From Axinella damicornis (Eukaryota; Porifera; Demospongiae; Axinellida; Axinellidae): a stretch of DNA of 64,000 nucleotides. A program made the position numbers and the translations under genes. The stretch is from NCBI GenBank assembly GCA_963931865.1, contig OZ007507.1, positions 19,139,523-19,203,522 on the forward strand. The letters run 5' to 3'. Each line of letters opens with the position of its first letter. The first letter of the stretch is position 1. Below the pieces are notes generated by a model, which was given only the letters and a program-made list of their open reading frames with translations, did not search any database and had not been told where the DNA came from. This document shows positions 39,299 through 51,754 of the stretch, piece by piece.

Positions 39299-42200
39299 TA
39301 CACATGTACATCCACACAGGTACTCCCATATTCCCAATCCAAATTGGGGGTCTGAAAGTCCTCAATCTGGGAAAGGTAATCCAAAATTAGTTCACCCTGT
39401 GGTAGGGGCAGGCATTAGCCTGCTGTCTTGCACAATGCAACTAGAGGTGTTCATATATAGAACACATACCCCGCGTGGAACGTCTACAGGATACAGTGCA
39501 GCTGCAATCGATGTGATATCTCTGCCGATGTGCATTGAACAGGGCGGCAATCGCGTATACTGTGTTCGTGTATGGCCATATCCACGGTATGGGAGTGACC
39601 GCTCACTGTATATACAACAACGTGCATATTGTGAAGATGAAGAGGTGGGGCCAAATGTTATGAATGATAGGAATTAGCTGGGGAAAAAACAGCGTCACAA
39701 AGTCTGTGAAGTACATAAATCGCAGGAAAGTACTGTTTCCTAGCGGTCATCTCGAAGCATGAAGTTTCCAAATGCACTATGTGTCCTGTTCTTGATGGTC
39801 ACGAAGAGGTGGGGCCAATGTTATGAATAGTTATGTAAAGTAAGGAACAGCCGAAATACAGCGAAATGAAGCGCCTTTGACTTCAGTCAGGTACACATAG
39901 AGCATTTGTTTGAATCCCTTTCGATGGTCAATGTGGCGAGATTTCAAAATTCTTTTGCAGACAGACGACAGACTGACTGACAGACAAAACGATTGCTTAA
40001 CCCCGCTTCGCGCATGCGCGCGCGGTTACATGTACATCTACAACAAGAATCTGAGTGCATAGGAGAGAGCCTGGGGTTTGTTTTTACAGCTAGCGATGAC
40101 ATTCTGCCATTCCTCAATCAAATTACAAGCCAATTAGTGAACTAGGGAAATTCCCTACTCGTTCACAGCTTAGAGTATACTCCTTATTCTTTATACACAC
40201 ACACATGCACACACACACACGCACATGCACACACGCACATGCACACACATGCACACACACATACACACACACGCAATGCCCAGATTGTCTCTGATCGGCA
40301 AGGATACCACAGTGAACGCTACATCATGCCAGTGGGTTTCCAGAGCAACCGCATGTACCCCAGCATGAAGGAACCCAGCAGGCGGTGCACATACACCTGC
40401 ACAATACTGGACGGAGGAGACATACCAATTGTGAGTGGAGGGAGGGAGGGAGGGAGGGTAGGAGGGGGAAGGGAAGGAAGGATGAATGGAGGGAGGGAAA
40501 GAGTTTGCACAACCAGAAACTCCCTCCGCGTGACAATTCTATACATAGACATACATATGTATACCTTGTGCATTGTGAAATGCTCCTGGAAACAGTCTGC
40601 GATATAATGCCATGTGATAGCCCAGCTTGTTGACAAAGACTGGAGGGAGGAGGAAGGGAAGGAAAAACAAGGGAAGAAAAGAGCAAGGGAGAGGGAGGAA
40701 AGGAAAGAGCAAGGGAGAGGGAGGGAAGGAAAGAGCAAGGAGGGAGAGGGAGGGAAGGAAAGAGCAAGGGAGAGGGAGGGAAGGAAAGAGCAAGGGAGAG
40801 GGAGGGAAGGAAAGAGCAAGGAGGGAGAGGGAGGGAAGGAAAGAGCAAGGGAAAGGGAGGGAAGGAAAGAGCAAGGAGGGAGAGGGAGGGAAGGAAAGAG
40901 CAAGGGAGAGGGAGGGAAGGAAAGAGCAAGGGAGAGGGAGGGAAGGAAAGAGCAAGGAGGGAGAGGGAGGGAAGGAAAGAGCAAGGGAGAGGGAGGGAAG
41001 GAAAGAGCAAGGGAGAGGGAGGGAAGGAAAGAGCAAGGGAGAGGGAGGGAAGGAAAGAGCAAGGAGGGAGAGGGAGGGAAGGAAAGAGCAAGGGAAAGGG
41101 AGGGAAGGAAAGAGCAAGGAGGGAGAGGGAGGGAAGGAAAGAGCAAGGGAAAGGGAGGGAAGGAAAGAGCAAGGAGGGAGAGGGAGGGAAGGAAAGAGCA
41201 AGGGAGAGGGAGGGAAGGAAAGAGCAAGGGAGAGGGAGGGAAGGAAAGAGCAAGGAGGGAGAGGGAGGGAAGGAAAGAGCAAGGAGGGAGAGGGAGGGAA
41301 GGAAAGAGCAAGGGAGAGGGAGGGAAGGAAAGAGCAAGGGAGAGGGAGGGAAGGAAAGAGCAAGGGAGAGGGAGGGAAGGAAAGAGCAAGGAGGGAGAGG
41401 GAGGGAAGGAAAGAGCAAGGAGGGATCGAGAGGGAAGGAGGGAAAGAGCAAGGGACAGAGAAGGAAGGACATTCACCGAGTCGTCGTACAGCACTCCAGC
41501 TGTTGGAGGTGTCACTGCCTTTTATCTGCATAGAACAAATAGCCTGGTTGATCCCTTGAAAAAGAATTAAACCACCAAATTATGGAGCTGTTTGAGTACC
41601 TTACAGAGGTGCACAATTGCAGAGGGCTGTCCTCAAAGACACAGGAAATCACAGCTGTTCCCTCCATTGAGCTTGGCTTGTTGCCACCTGCCTTGAGTGG
41701 CCAACCCGCCCCGATGGGAAGGGAGGAAGCGAGGAAGCGGTACATGTGCACATTACAATGTGTGTTCCCTCAATTGACCTTTTGACATGCTAACTGCCAT
41801 GAGAGGTAAATATACGTGTTCATACATGTTCGCTTTTGGTCTGCCGTGAGTGGCCACATTAACCCTCCAATGAAGCTGTACATGTGCATAATTGTGTTTG
41901 ACTCCATTGAACCTTTTGGTCTGTTGCTGTCATGAGGGGGCCACGTTGTAGCCTCCTTCCCAGCCCTGCTCCACCTCCAGTCTTTGATCGCTTGCAGTGT
42001 GCGAATACGATGAGGGAAGGCCTGGGAGATCTGGCTGTTGGTTATCGGAAAATTGGCTACATCCCAGATCAGTGGATCACATTGCTCACGTCATGAATAT
42101 CAATTCGCATATTTCAATGACCAATCTCGTACCTGTATACCTTCTGCCAAGAATGTATAATGAAGAAGAAGAGAGTATTGAACTCGCTATAGGCTAACGT

Positions 42201-44086
42201 TGAATGTATGCGGAAAGTAACGTGACATCCGCTATGGTGCTAATGTCAAAAACACAATCTTACCTGACATAGACGCTATGGCTACCCTACCACAGCTAGC
42301 TAGCCTCGACGATCAAGGTGTGCGTGCAGCAAGTATAAACTCTGGGAGTACAACAGTTTACGGATAGTCGAGTCCGTGTGGATCACGTGCACCATACTGG
42401 ATGTCACGTTACTTTCCGCATACATTCGCGTTAGCCTACTAGCGAGTTCGATACACTCTTCTTCTTCATTATACACTCTTGCTTCTCCAGTTTGAGATGG
42501 TTGCCGAGGACGACCCTGGTAATCCGGTACAAGCAGCAACGTCCACTGCCTGCCAGACTTCAGTGCTCAAGGCCATCAACAGAGCAAGGTGAGACCTAGT
42601 CCAGTGTAAATTTCTGTCCTTGTAGCATCAATACTACACCCCGCCCACTTCCCTCCTCTCCCCTTCCCTCCTACATGAGCTCCCCTCCCCGTCCCCACCT
42701 CTCTCCCCTCCCCTCCCCACCCCTCCCTCCCATCCCTCTTCCCTCCCCTCCAGTCCATCTCCCCTCCCCTCTTGTCCCCACTCCTCTCCCCTTCCGCCCC
42801 TCTCCCTCCCCTTCTCTTCCTCCCCTCCCCTATCCCTCTTACACGAGTTCCCGGTTTCCATGGTGAACATGCCATGAAAACTATACGGAATGAAGATGGG
42901 TGGTTGCAGCTGTGTGGATTGGAACAACAGTCCCTTTGATATCAGTTCTTGTGCTCTTAAGTCCCAACACCAACCCACAAACACCTACACAATGACCCCC
43001 AACATCCTGGATATGAGACAGTCAATGAGATCATAAGAGATTATTCCTAATATTCATTATGCCGCACACTGCATGGAGAGACTGCAGCTGCTGCAGCTGA
43101 ACAGGATACTTCAGCTTTGAAGCTTGCTGAAGAAGGCCTTCAAGGCCGAATGTTCTGTTTATAAGTTTCAAACGCTACGTCTGATGCTCCTACTGCCAGC
43201 AAATGTTCAGACTAATGTAGCAATGAGCTTCTACAATATTGTGATATGGATATTGACCAATCAGAAGGCAGTGTGGTGATGCAATGCCCTTAGGCGATGG
43301 TCAAGAAATAATTTTCTCTCCAATTGACGCAAACTAGTAATAACCAGCAATTTGAGGGATGGGATTTTATGTCAACGTGATAGTTTTAGCAATCTACCCT
43401 AACCTGTCTGGTACAGTTATAATGCTAAGCCACCTGACCTAGCTTCACCGTAAGTGCTGTAGGAGGTAGAGGGAACGTTTTAATTCCAGAGAGTAGGCAA
43501 AATGAGAGTAGGCGAAGTGAGACCAGCCCGTTAGCAGCCTCCAGCGATTCTACTTCATACCTCTAGGTGTGTATTTCAAAAAGTTTGTGGACGTACTGCT
43601 ATTCAACAGTGGTTAATGCTAGTTGAGTATGCATTTGTTCGCCACTTTTTGATGCTTGTGATCCCCCGGTTCGGGAATGGACTCTTCCCTCTCAGCAGTT
43701 GTCTGTGTTTGTTGTGCATGGTCTGTTTTCCTGGAACCTGGCCAAGTGTGTCGCTTTCATATCTGATAAGTACCTCCCGGGAATAAGCCTTTGTTTCCAG
43801 CATTTGGCTCTTTGAGAGGTCAGTATTGTAAACAATAGATGATTTCTAAAAAGCGAACAGGTTTGGCTTTCGTCCCAAAGCGACACCGTTTTTGCCTTGT
43901 CGGGTTGCATTGATAATCATAATAATCCAGGGAAGTGAAACAGACATACTCCCCCTCCCTCACTACACCCCTTCTTCCCGCACCCCTCCCTTGCCACACC
44001 CCTCCCTTGTCACACCCCTCCCTTGCCACACCCCTCCCTTCCTACACCCTCCCTTGTCACATCCCTGCCTCCACATACCACCAACA

Positions 44087-44121
<35 letters not shown>

Positions 44122-44682
44122 ACACACACCCTCCGCACATCACACAGATGTTTGTATAGCAGGAAAGAGTTTGAAAACAGAAACCTTAACGTATTTTTGT
44201 TTGTTTCTCTGTATATACACACACACAGGGATAAGCAAGCAACGAACTCAGGATCCGGTCCCGAGTTTTTTGGATATGCAAATCCCACCATCCAGAACCT
44301 CATCCAGAACATGCCTGAAGCAAAGCACTGCTCTAAGTACAAGTTGGTCAAATTCGAAGGCCCACAGAAGTCGCAGAAAAACACTTCCCAGCGTGCAACG
44401 CCAAAGCCTCGAGGCTTCAAAAAGACTTCAACTTTTCAGCAAAAGACGGCCAAGTCAGGCAACCTCTCTACCAAAGCTTTCTATTCACCCGCTGTCACTG
44501 CTGCAGTGAAACAACAGCCTGTGGAATCAACTAAAGGTCAAAGGTCATCTAGCCCAGCTGTGGCTCCAATCCTGGGATTGGGACTGCAGCAGTTTGGAAT
44601 GGAGATGAGCACGGTGTTCTGTTCATCCAGTTCCGATGAGTGGACCTCTGATAGTGAGAACGAGCTTATCATTGATGGATAG
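36791..44682 (+). CDS. TBRG1: TBRG1-like FYR-domain nuclear protein with N-terminal HARE-HTH domain
   Basis: Exons 36791-37381, 37738-37808, 38237-38802, 38917-38979, 39320-39375, 40284-40430, 42491-42588 and 44229-44682 sum to 2046 bases, all joins in frame, 681 residues. About residues 28-97 form a HARE-HTH winged-helix domain (MTWLQAAEHVL, then LHIRDLTSRIMELGMV, then FFRVAGKSGCFGLRG) as in ASXL proteins. Next are KRKRKHS, a Ser/acidic stretch (about 146-179), then the TBRG1 signature YRKRYNFLLKMAK with ENAAMAEQLSLIEEKI and RFLLQKL (basic helix/coiled coil), a polyproline run, FYRN (FPIQIGGLKVLNLGK, RYIMPVGFQSNRMYPSMK, CTYTCTILDGG) and FYRC (FEMVAEDDPGNP, FFGYANPTIQNLIQNMPEAK). The C-terminus is acidic. 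Human TBRG1, a growth-inhibitory nuclear protein that interacts with ARF and MDM2, has about 411 residues and no HARE-HTH as far as I know. Confidence 0.9.
39053..39106. mobile_element. 54-bp TAGCCTCG hairpin with target duplication
   Basis: TAGCCTCGTACCCAGGCCCC pairs with GGGGCCTGGGTACGAGGCTA nearly perfectly. The flanks GACCTCATC (39044-39052) and AACCTCATA (39107-39115) match at 7 of 9 positions. It lies in a TBRG1-like intron, next to a CA repeat. Confidence 0.7.
39117..39297. repeat. (CA)n microsatellite
   Basis: About 180 bases of CA with sporadic CG or CAAA interruptions. Open frames of Thr-His or Cys-Val repeats are artefacts. A second CA tract lies at 40196-40274, just before exon 40284. 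Confidence 0.95.
40640..41470. repeat. Purine minisatellite, GGAAAGAGCAAGGGAGAGGG type
   Basis: About 830 bases of GGGAAGGAAAGAGCAAGG(GAGG)GAGAGGGA units in two interleaved lengths (about 24 and 28 bases) in the intron between exons 40284-40430 and 42491-42588. Open frames over 300 codons on both strands reflect absence of stops in the unit and are not genes. Confidence 0.9.
42150..42480. mobile_element. Foldback element with about 80-bp arms abutting a TBRG1-like exon
   Basis: The left arm (42150-42231: AATGTATAATGAAGAAGAAG ... ATGCGGAAAGTAACGTGACAT) is inverted at 42399-42480 (ATGTCACGTTACTTTCCGCAT ... CTTCTTCTTCATTATACACT). The right edge lies 10 bases before exon 42491. A TAGCCTCG-type half-hairpin (GCCTCCTTCCCAG, GGAAGGCCTGGGAGATC) precedes it at 41950-42035. 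Confidence 0.75.
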
Positions 44683-46452
44683 AAAACTACTTTGCCACTG
44701 AACGGTGTCTATTCTTGACCTCTGCTTATGCGAAGTCGGCCATGTTGTATGTGTAAATTCTGAATTATCTCCTCATTTCTGTTTTTCTGGTCGGCTCATT
44801 CTATCTCTCATCTATGTAGCCTCAGTACGTTGAAGAATTTGTATGTTCAGACTGCAGACATGGTTCTCACCCGAAACCAGACAGATAACAAGGCAGGCAA
44901 CGAAACATCAGCAGGCTTGGGCCTACGGTCTGCCCGTGCACCGGTGGCAGCCTCTAGCTGCTGGGGCTAGGTCTGTGCTCAGGAAGCTGCAGGCTCAAGG
45001 ACCAAGGGCACATGTGATCTGGCAGCTGTAGCTGCAGGGCCTATAGGGCACATGTGCTCTGATCTGGCAGCTGCAGCTGCAGGGCCTATAGGGCACATGT
45101 GCTCTGGCAGCTGCAGGGCCTATAGGGCACATGTGCTCTGATCTGGCAGCTGCAGCTGCAGGGCCTATAGGGCACATGTGCTCTGATCTGGCAGCTCAGG
45201 GACTTATTATAGGGCCTAGGGCGGTGCTATTATGTTACATGCAAGCATGCTGCACATTTTTATGACGTAATCATTTAGGAAGTAATTAGCCTCAGGCTGA
45301 CAATAGCTGCATTGCAATTGAAGTGGAGTGTTGCGTGTTTGTGTGAACCTTCCAGTTGGAGCTTTTCCAAGAAGAATCGTCTTCCGTTGTACAATTGAAG
45401 CGACCCAGGGACTCATTGGAAGAAGACACTGCTGGATAGCCACCTCCACTGAAGGAATTGTTTGGCAGAAATTTCAAATTTGTAAGGGCCGGCAGCCATG
45501 TAATTTATAAGCTTGTTGGGCCGCTAGAAAGTTGGCTAGCTAGCTAGCCTAGCTAGCCGCATTTCAAAAAGCAGCTGTAAAGCTGTGTAAACGGCTGACT
45601 GTGTAGTGAATGAAATGAGGGATAGCATTAGCTTGTGTCCTGAATACAAGGCTTGCTGTCTCCCAATTTCAAAAACTACACACCTCCTGCTAGATAGACC
45701 ATCAAATTAGCCCTCTGGGCATAAATCCCCCGCCACGTCCGTAGGGTATGCATATAATTTCTCATTGGAGCAATTTCTTGGCTTTGATATGAAACCTTCC
45801 AGGCAGATTGCTTCAGAACTTCTGAGTTGGGCTAACCACTATCTTTGAGATGGTCAGTAAACAGTCTAGCTCATGCATGGTGAGCAGTTGAGCCTTCTTT
45901 GGCCCCATCAATTTCTTTATGCCAGTACATTCGTGGAGGGAACCGAACGTGGCATTTGCCAGCCTGCAGAGTCTAGAGACCTTAACCAACCCATCACCTG
46001 TGTCCCATGTATGGAGTGGTCTCAGTCCCAGACCCAAACCGTCCCCAACGTGGATCTCTCTCAGTACTGTACACTGGTCATACTGGAACCGATATATGCG
46101 CTGGATGAACGGTCTGGGAATGAGGACCAACGGTGGTCTTTGGTTTAATGCATTACACTATTTTGTGATTTCCGGATATGAGACAACTTGAATTGACCTT
46201 TTCTTGTGTAAAGGTCAGCATACTAATTGGGTGAGCATGAACCACCCCCACACTAGCACGTTCCACGTTGAGTTTTGTCCGTATGTCCGGTATGGTCTGT
46301 CATACCCCAAAATGCGTGCAGCTTGATCAAACTCGAACCTCAATGCACCCCGGGCTGAAGCTTTTGGGCGTACATGTACCACCTGGTATATACTCTGTGG
46401 GCTCACCTGCTTCAACATTCCAGAAATAGCTATGAATATTTACCTTGTGTGC
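44683..46452. other. 3' flank of the TBRG1-like gene; no gene recognised
   Basis: Contains the 45-bp tandem repeat at 45019-45195. Open frames near 45813-46130 exist on both strands without splice context or a known domain, so none is called. No canonical polyadenylation signal stands out in the first 200 bases after the stop. Confidence 0.4.
45019..45195. repeat. 45-bp tandem repeat
   Basis: About four copies of GGCAGCTGCAGCTGCAGGGC-CTATAGGGCACATGTGCTCTGATCT, some lacking an internal segment. Confidence 0.8.
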
Positions 46453-46850
46453 TTGCCTCGTTCCCAGTCCCACGCCCAGCTTTTTGTCGCTTGCAGTACA
46501 GTAAAGCGGGGAGGGCCTGGTACATCTTCTCACGTGAGCATGACGTAATCGAAAAATGGCAAAATTTTCAGAACGAAGACGCTACGTTTTGCGTGTTATT
46601 CAACCATCTACACGTTCAACGCTCGTTGAGTATGACAGTCGCCCCCCGCTAGCTAGATACGTGTGGTATGTTACCTGGTGCCTTCGCTCTTCTTGCTGTT
46701 CTGAGACCCACGTACGCCCACGCTTCCTTCCGGTCTTTCTACCCCTTTCTACCCTTGACGTCACTCACGTGACGAAGATGTACCAGGCCCTCCCCGCTTT
46801 ACCGTACTGCAAGCGACGAAAAGCTGGGTGTGGGACTGGGAACGAGGCTA
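46453..46850. mobile_element. TAGCCTCG-family element, about 400 bp
   Basis: Inverted arms of about 105 bp. The left has CCCAGCTTTTTGTCGCTTGC and AAGCGGGGAGGGCCTGGTAC; the right has GTACCAGGCCCTCCCCGCTT and GCAAGCGACGAAAAGCTGGG, ending GGGAACGAGGCTA. The core (CCTTCGCTCTTCTTGCTGTT) is shared with 54243-54593 (inverted) and 49390-49660. Confidence 0.75.
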
Positions 46851-47108
46851 GCAAATTGAGGTGTTGGGCTGGGGATATGGTTAGCCTATGATATCATCAG
46901 ACTCTCAATGGCTGCACATTGTCCCATGGTGTAGCACTGTTGAACTTGTGGAAGTATCCTACTTCATACTGACTGGGTTTCATGTGATGTTTCAGGAGAG
47001 ATGCGTGATGCCTGGTGGCTGTTTGGTGAACGGGATAGTATGATGTTCATGTAGTATGCACTCCTGACCTGGGAATACGTAGGTGCACGCCCTGGTCCTT
47101 CACATGAC

Positions 47109-47395
47109 CCAGATCCTTTGCACGGCCCAGAACCTTCGCACGGCCCAGAACCTTCGCATGGCCCAGAACCTTCGCACGGCCCAGAACCTTCGCACGGCCC
47201 AGAACCTTGGCACGGCCCAGAACCTTCGCATGGCCCAGAACCTTCGCACGGCCCAGAACCTTCGCACGGCCCAGAACCTTGGCACAGCCCAGGTCCTTTG
47301 CACGGCCCAGAACCTTCTCATGGCCCAGAACCTTCGCACGGCCCAGAACCTTCGCACGGCCCAGAACCTTGGCACGGCCCAGAACCTTTGTGTGG
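47109..47395. repeat. 18-bp minisatellite CACGGCCCAGAACCTTCG
   Basis: About sixteen head-to-tail copies with few substitutions (CATGG, TTGG variants). Because the unit is 18 bases, several frames are open. No splice or start context supports a gene. Confidence 0.85.
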
Positions 47396-47595
47396 TGAGG
47401 AAGGGTCTGGGCATGTACCGTAGTCGTGTGTTATCAAGCACATGCACACATACCTCCATAGGAAGGAAATATGCACCTAGTAGCGAGATGTGCTTAATTT
47501 TGAATGAAATTCCTCGAATAGGAAGTGTGCTTTATTTAGAATTATAGCTTTTCCGCTCTGTAGGACTGGAAGAAGACCTTGGCGTTTAATAAAGA

Positions 47596-47660
47596 GTAGC
47601 TGCTGAGACGAATCAAACCTGTGCCTAACAACAATTATGTGCTTATAATTGAGCTACGCC
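47596..47660 (-). repeat. tRNA-like SINE or tRNA pseudogene
   Basis: The minus strand reads GGCGTAGCTCAATTATAAGC (A-box-like) and, 25 bases on, GGTTTGATTCG (B-box-like). Stems do not close convincingly, so it is not called a functional tRNA. Confidence 0.4.
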
Positions 47661-49005
47661 TAATAACACTCGGCAGGGGTACCTACACTGATGGAGTTGT
47701 ACCTACGCCAGAATGCTGGCATGACCAATCATGTTAATTTATTGGAAATGATGTTATAGAAATGGTTTCCCATCAAGCTTCATGGTCGCTACCATGCAAC
47801 TGGATACGTCTATGCTATGCCGTATTACACCAAGTGATATCGCCACTGATCGTTAATTACCCAGCTGCCCTCTACACTTTAAGTAGTTGTATTCTGTGTG
47901 GACAGCCAGACTGTAGGCGCATGCCCGGACTCTTTCGTGCATAAGGCATGGCTTGCGAGACTAACCCAGGTCTGAGGAAGTGACGGATTACCAAGCCAGG
48001 TGAGGGTGTAGGTGGAGTTAGTGACGATAGGAATCTCTGGCATTTGAATGTGTGAAATCACAACAATTTTTTAGCCAAGGTGAGGATGATGTTTTGATTG
48101 TGTGGGTGCCATGCATGCATGCGAATATGTTTTGGTGTAATTACCCCTTTAAACCCACCAGCTACCGTATATATAGCAGGAAATTTTTGCGAATCTTAGA
48201 AAAACCCGAAATTTCGCGATTGATAATTTCGCGACTGATGTTACGACCTATGACCACACCCCCTACTACTTCACATGGACGTGTACTACTGGCCGGGAGA
48301 ACTGGGGGTGTACACTTCAGTGATGCGCGAGATACGCAGCTACTTGCTGGCTCAGTTTGTTAGCAACTGTGGGACTGGCTGTGGTTGATAAGGGTCCCTT
48401 ACGGGATGGCAGTGCTTGTACAGGTCAGAAGAAGCAATAGTGCGACCTAGCTAGTCAATCGGACACGTACGCCCTACAAAGCACGCTAGTTCATTCAGAA
48501 CGATCAATTCGAGTTGTCTCATATCCGTAATTCACGAGATTATGTAAACTGGAGACCACTGCTGGTCCTTACATGGTCTCATTCCCAGAACCTTCATCCA
48601 GGACATATATTGCTTCCAGTATAACTAGCTTACAGCACTGAAAGCAATCCATGGTGGGGTTGGACAGACTTCCCCTGCAAGGCACACTATCTCCTAGTTA
48701 ACAAAAGTGGCTGTTATGTTTGCAGATGTGTCACAGATGTGTTGAAATGGCCAAGTTGATAATGCCAGTCTATCGAGTATGCCATTACATATTCTTGGCC
48801 CCAGCCCACACAAACCGCACCGCGGATCGCTTCCAGTACAGCAAGCTATCCACGCTAGGGTTGGTTTGGGTACTGGAAGTGATCTGTGCTAGGGTTAGTT
48901 TGGGTCTGGGGCCAAGACTACCCGTTGCAGTTTGTACCGGGAGTTACTCTTCGCGCTCTCCAATTCTCTGCTAGGTTGCCTGGTCTGTCTCACCCTCTCC
49001 GTGAG
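47661..49005. other. No gene recognised
   Basis: Mostly unique sequence. An ACCGTATATATAGCAGGAAA / TTTCGCG-rich segment (48163-48235) has the look of a dispersed repeat. No supported exon. Confidence 0.4.
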
Positions 49006-49103
49006 CGATGAATATAGGAACCAATGAGCGTGACCACCCAAACTCCAGCCCCGCCCACTCCCCGTCACAGCAACGGTCGCCGACGTCATCCTTCCACCAG
49101 CAG
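49006..49103 (+). CDS. Candidate exon, Ser/Pro/Gln-rich, unidentified gene
   Basis: A pyrimidine tract (CTGTCTCACCCTCTCC) precedes GTGAG, then ATG at 49008 opens NIGTNERDHPNSSPAHSPSQ and continues to a CAGCAG/GTTGGC donor in phase 0. Composition is that of a disordered regulatory segment. I do not recognise the protein. An accidental open stretch is possible. Confidence 0.3.
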
Positions 49104-49389
49104 GTTGGCTATTTCACAGTACAGTATACTGAATGACATTCCAGTCGGTTATCTTGGCAGCCATCCGTATTATGTAATGTGATAACAAGATAGCCATTAA
49201 ATAGAATATACCTCTTCCGTCATTTCTGAGGTGGAGAACGCTTTGTAGGAGGTCATTGAATTAAGTTGACCCGTACCTTGTCCTCATGAACACGCTCTTA
49301 CGAGTTTGCAAAACCCTCTCTAGATCTGGTAAGGTTTGCTTGAACACTCCTTTATAAGTTTGCAATTGAGTCCAGCAAGTGTAAGTTCT

Positions 49390-49660
49390 GCCTCGCAAGC
49401 CCCGTTCCCAGGCCCTACCCAGCTTTTTGCCGCTTGCCGTAAGGAAAGGTGGGGAGAGCCGGGTGCGTAATCTTCTGCACAATATAATCAGCAAAAGGTT
49501 TATGATGGTGACACTATGTTGTTCAACTAACTACATGCATATGGTACCTTCGCTTTTCTTGCTGGTCTGACCCTCAGTGCACCCACGCACAATCAAACCA
49601 TCCTTTCTATCCCTACGTCGCTCACTTGAGATTATTTACCAGGCTCCACTTATGAAACTG
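49390..49660. mobile_element. Degraded TAGCCTCG-family element
   Basis: GTTCCCAGGCC-TACCCAGCTTTTTGCCGCTTGC and CCTTCGCTTTTCTTGCTGGTCTGA match the arms and core of 46453-46850. The right terminus is eroded (ACCAGGCTCC near 49640). Confidence 0.5.
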
Positions 49661-51002
49661 ATTGTGTCCGCTATGTTCTGACCTCTTTGCTGCTGGCCCC
49701 GTGAGCAGGTTTCAAAATGGCTGAAGTACTATATACCAGGATATTTGGGAAATTCAACCAGCAAATTAATGGCTGACCAGTCATATGCATGGCGCGGCAA
49801 AATCACCTTAAGATACAAGTTTTCTCCAAACCTCGCTGAGAAAAGTGTGCAGGTCCTGCAAGTACTTTCTCTGTCTGTAAGCGTGATGGCCCTGCCCTGG
49901 CACAGCTTTCCACTTCTACATATATGTGTCCATCCTGACCTCATGGAGTAGTATGGCTTGCCATGGTACGTCATGCCTTTCATGATTACCAAAATTAATT
50001 CTCCAGGAATATTGGTGGCCATTAAATTTAGTGAAATGGTCAGAAATGGCTTCGTATAACTTATGGCAGGATCATGCACACTGGTTGCCATGGTAATGAA
50101 CCACTGTTACATGTGTACATTGTGTATGTCGTGCAAGTGTATCGCTGTATTTCCAGTTGAGGCGGGACACACCTACTCCTCCCTCCACCCCCCTCCCCTA
50201 GGCCTCCTACCACCTCCAATCAACCGTGTGTTTGGGTTTTCTCAGCATTTTCATATATGGTGCATACCGCTCATTACACTAACCAATCAGACGTGACCAA
50301 CGTGAACCTAGTGAAGTAAGGGTGAGCGGGAGTTCGGATGTTTGCATAGCCTAGACCTTTTAGCTACAAGGTGTAGTATCCCTCCACATCTAGCTCAGTT
50401 AGGATCCTCTCCGTGTATCAGACATTTTAGCTAGCATCCTCTGTGTCTGCATACATGTAGCTAGGTCCCCTCTTCTGTGTCTGTGTATCAGACATTTTAG
50501 CTAGCGTCCTCTGTCTGCTAGCTAGGTCCCCTCTTCTGATTTTAGCTAGCGTCCTCTGTCTGCTTTGCTAGGTCCCCTCTTCTGTGTCCGTGTATCGGAC
50601 CTTTAGCTGGATCCCCTGTGCCCATGTGAGTGTGTTTGCAGCTGGGTTGCCAAGGTAGTTGGGTTGCCAAGGTAGTTGGATACCAGGTACTGGGAAGGTT
50701 TAGACAAAACATCTCTTTGTTGTGACTGCTACCAGTGCGTGGGCACTGCATAGAAGGATGCTGCCGGTATCTGACACTGACATGAATAGAATGTGATCTC
50801 CAGCATGCTAACCAGTGCTCATAAGTCTGGATATCTAGTAGATAATTTGGAATATCATTAATTCAGTCAGGTGCCTTTACGCTGAATGAATGTAATCGTG
50901 TTTGTGGTTGAAGGTGGGGGAACTGAGCCCAGGGCTCCCTGTGGCCCAGATGTTAGTAGACTAGGTTCTAGGGTTAAACCTTTAGCCAATGGTATTTTGC
51001 AG

Positions 51003-51068
51003 GTTCCATTGGACCACAACCACTCGCAAAGGTCACGTACAAACGAACGCTGCAGCAGCTGTGAACAG
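51003..51068 (+). CDS. Candidate 66-bp exon, unidentified gene
   Basis: Acceptor GGTATTTTGCAG and donor GAACAG/GTGTTG flank 66 bases open in phase 0 (VPLDHNHSQRSRTNERCSSC...). The phase fits the exit of the candidate exon ending at 49103. No family is recognised and the other forward frames are open too, so support is weak. Confidence 0.22.
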
Positions 51069-51754
51069 GTGTTGGTTACTGCACGTGAACTCCTTGTGCG
51101 TTAAGAAGCTTCTGCTTGTATGCACAGTTACGATGGAATGGGCGTGGCTGTGACTGGGCGTGGCTGTGACGTTTGAATGCACAATGCAGTTGCTTTCATG
51201 TGTGGAGACTTTCTGAAATTTGATTGGTGCTGCCAACTTTTCTGGGCAGTGACTGCAGAGGTAAAGATTTGATCTTGTTAAAGTTACACTGTACCAGGCC
51301 ATTTCTCCCCCCTTCAAATGTCCTGGGAATGAGGCTAATTACACACCTGCCCGTAGTAATGCTCCTAACCCCAAGAGTCTCCCTCATACAGTGTACATAT
51401 CTCATGACGAAGGTACTGATCCCCTCCCTCCAGTGTTGCCTTATCAATTTGGGATGACATGGTTCAATCTTGTCCTCACTTAGCAACCACTTAACTACCC
51501 ATGACACACCCTCAAATACCAGAGATTCCAGTGCTACTGTACTAACCAACTCCACCTACTAGTTTCGAAATCGGAATGACTTGTAATCGTAGGTTCTCCA
51601 TCGTGGCACCCTATGGAGGTACACTACAGAGGCAGTCTTGGTACCATACCTTCTCTCATAGGTTCGGGCGGCTATTGCTGAGAATGTATGAATATGTAAT
51701 GAGTTTCAGTGTGCAGCCGATTATGACATGTGATGTAGTAGTTTAGTTTTGCAG

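Noticed and set aside
39052..39390. Cys-Val and Thr-His repeat proteins on both strands
   Set aside because: Translation of a CA microsatellite.
40319..41570. Open frames over 300 codons on both strands (Ser/Leu/Pro and Arg/Glu/Lys-rich)
   Set aside because: They are produced by a stop-free purine minisatellite inside a confirmed intron.
45813..46130. 105-codon minus-strand frame (FQYDQCTVLREIHVGDGLGL)
   Set aside because: The plus strand is equally open, no homologous family is recognised, and no exon structure could be built.
47083..47547. Hexapeptide-repeat protein (AQNLRT or HGPEPS)
   Set aside because: An 18-bp minisatellite leaves several frames open; no splice sites, promoter or non-repetitive coding flank.
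49729..50091. 120-codon minus-strand frame with several Cys
   Set aside because: No splice context or recognisable domain; probably chance or a dispersed repeat.
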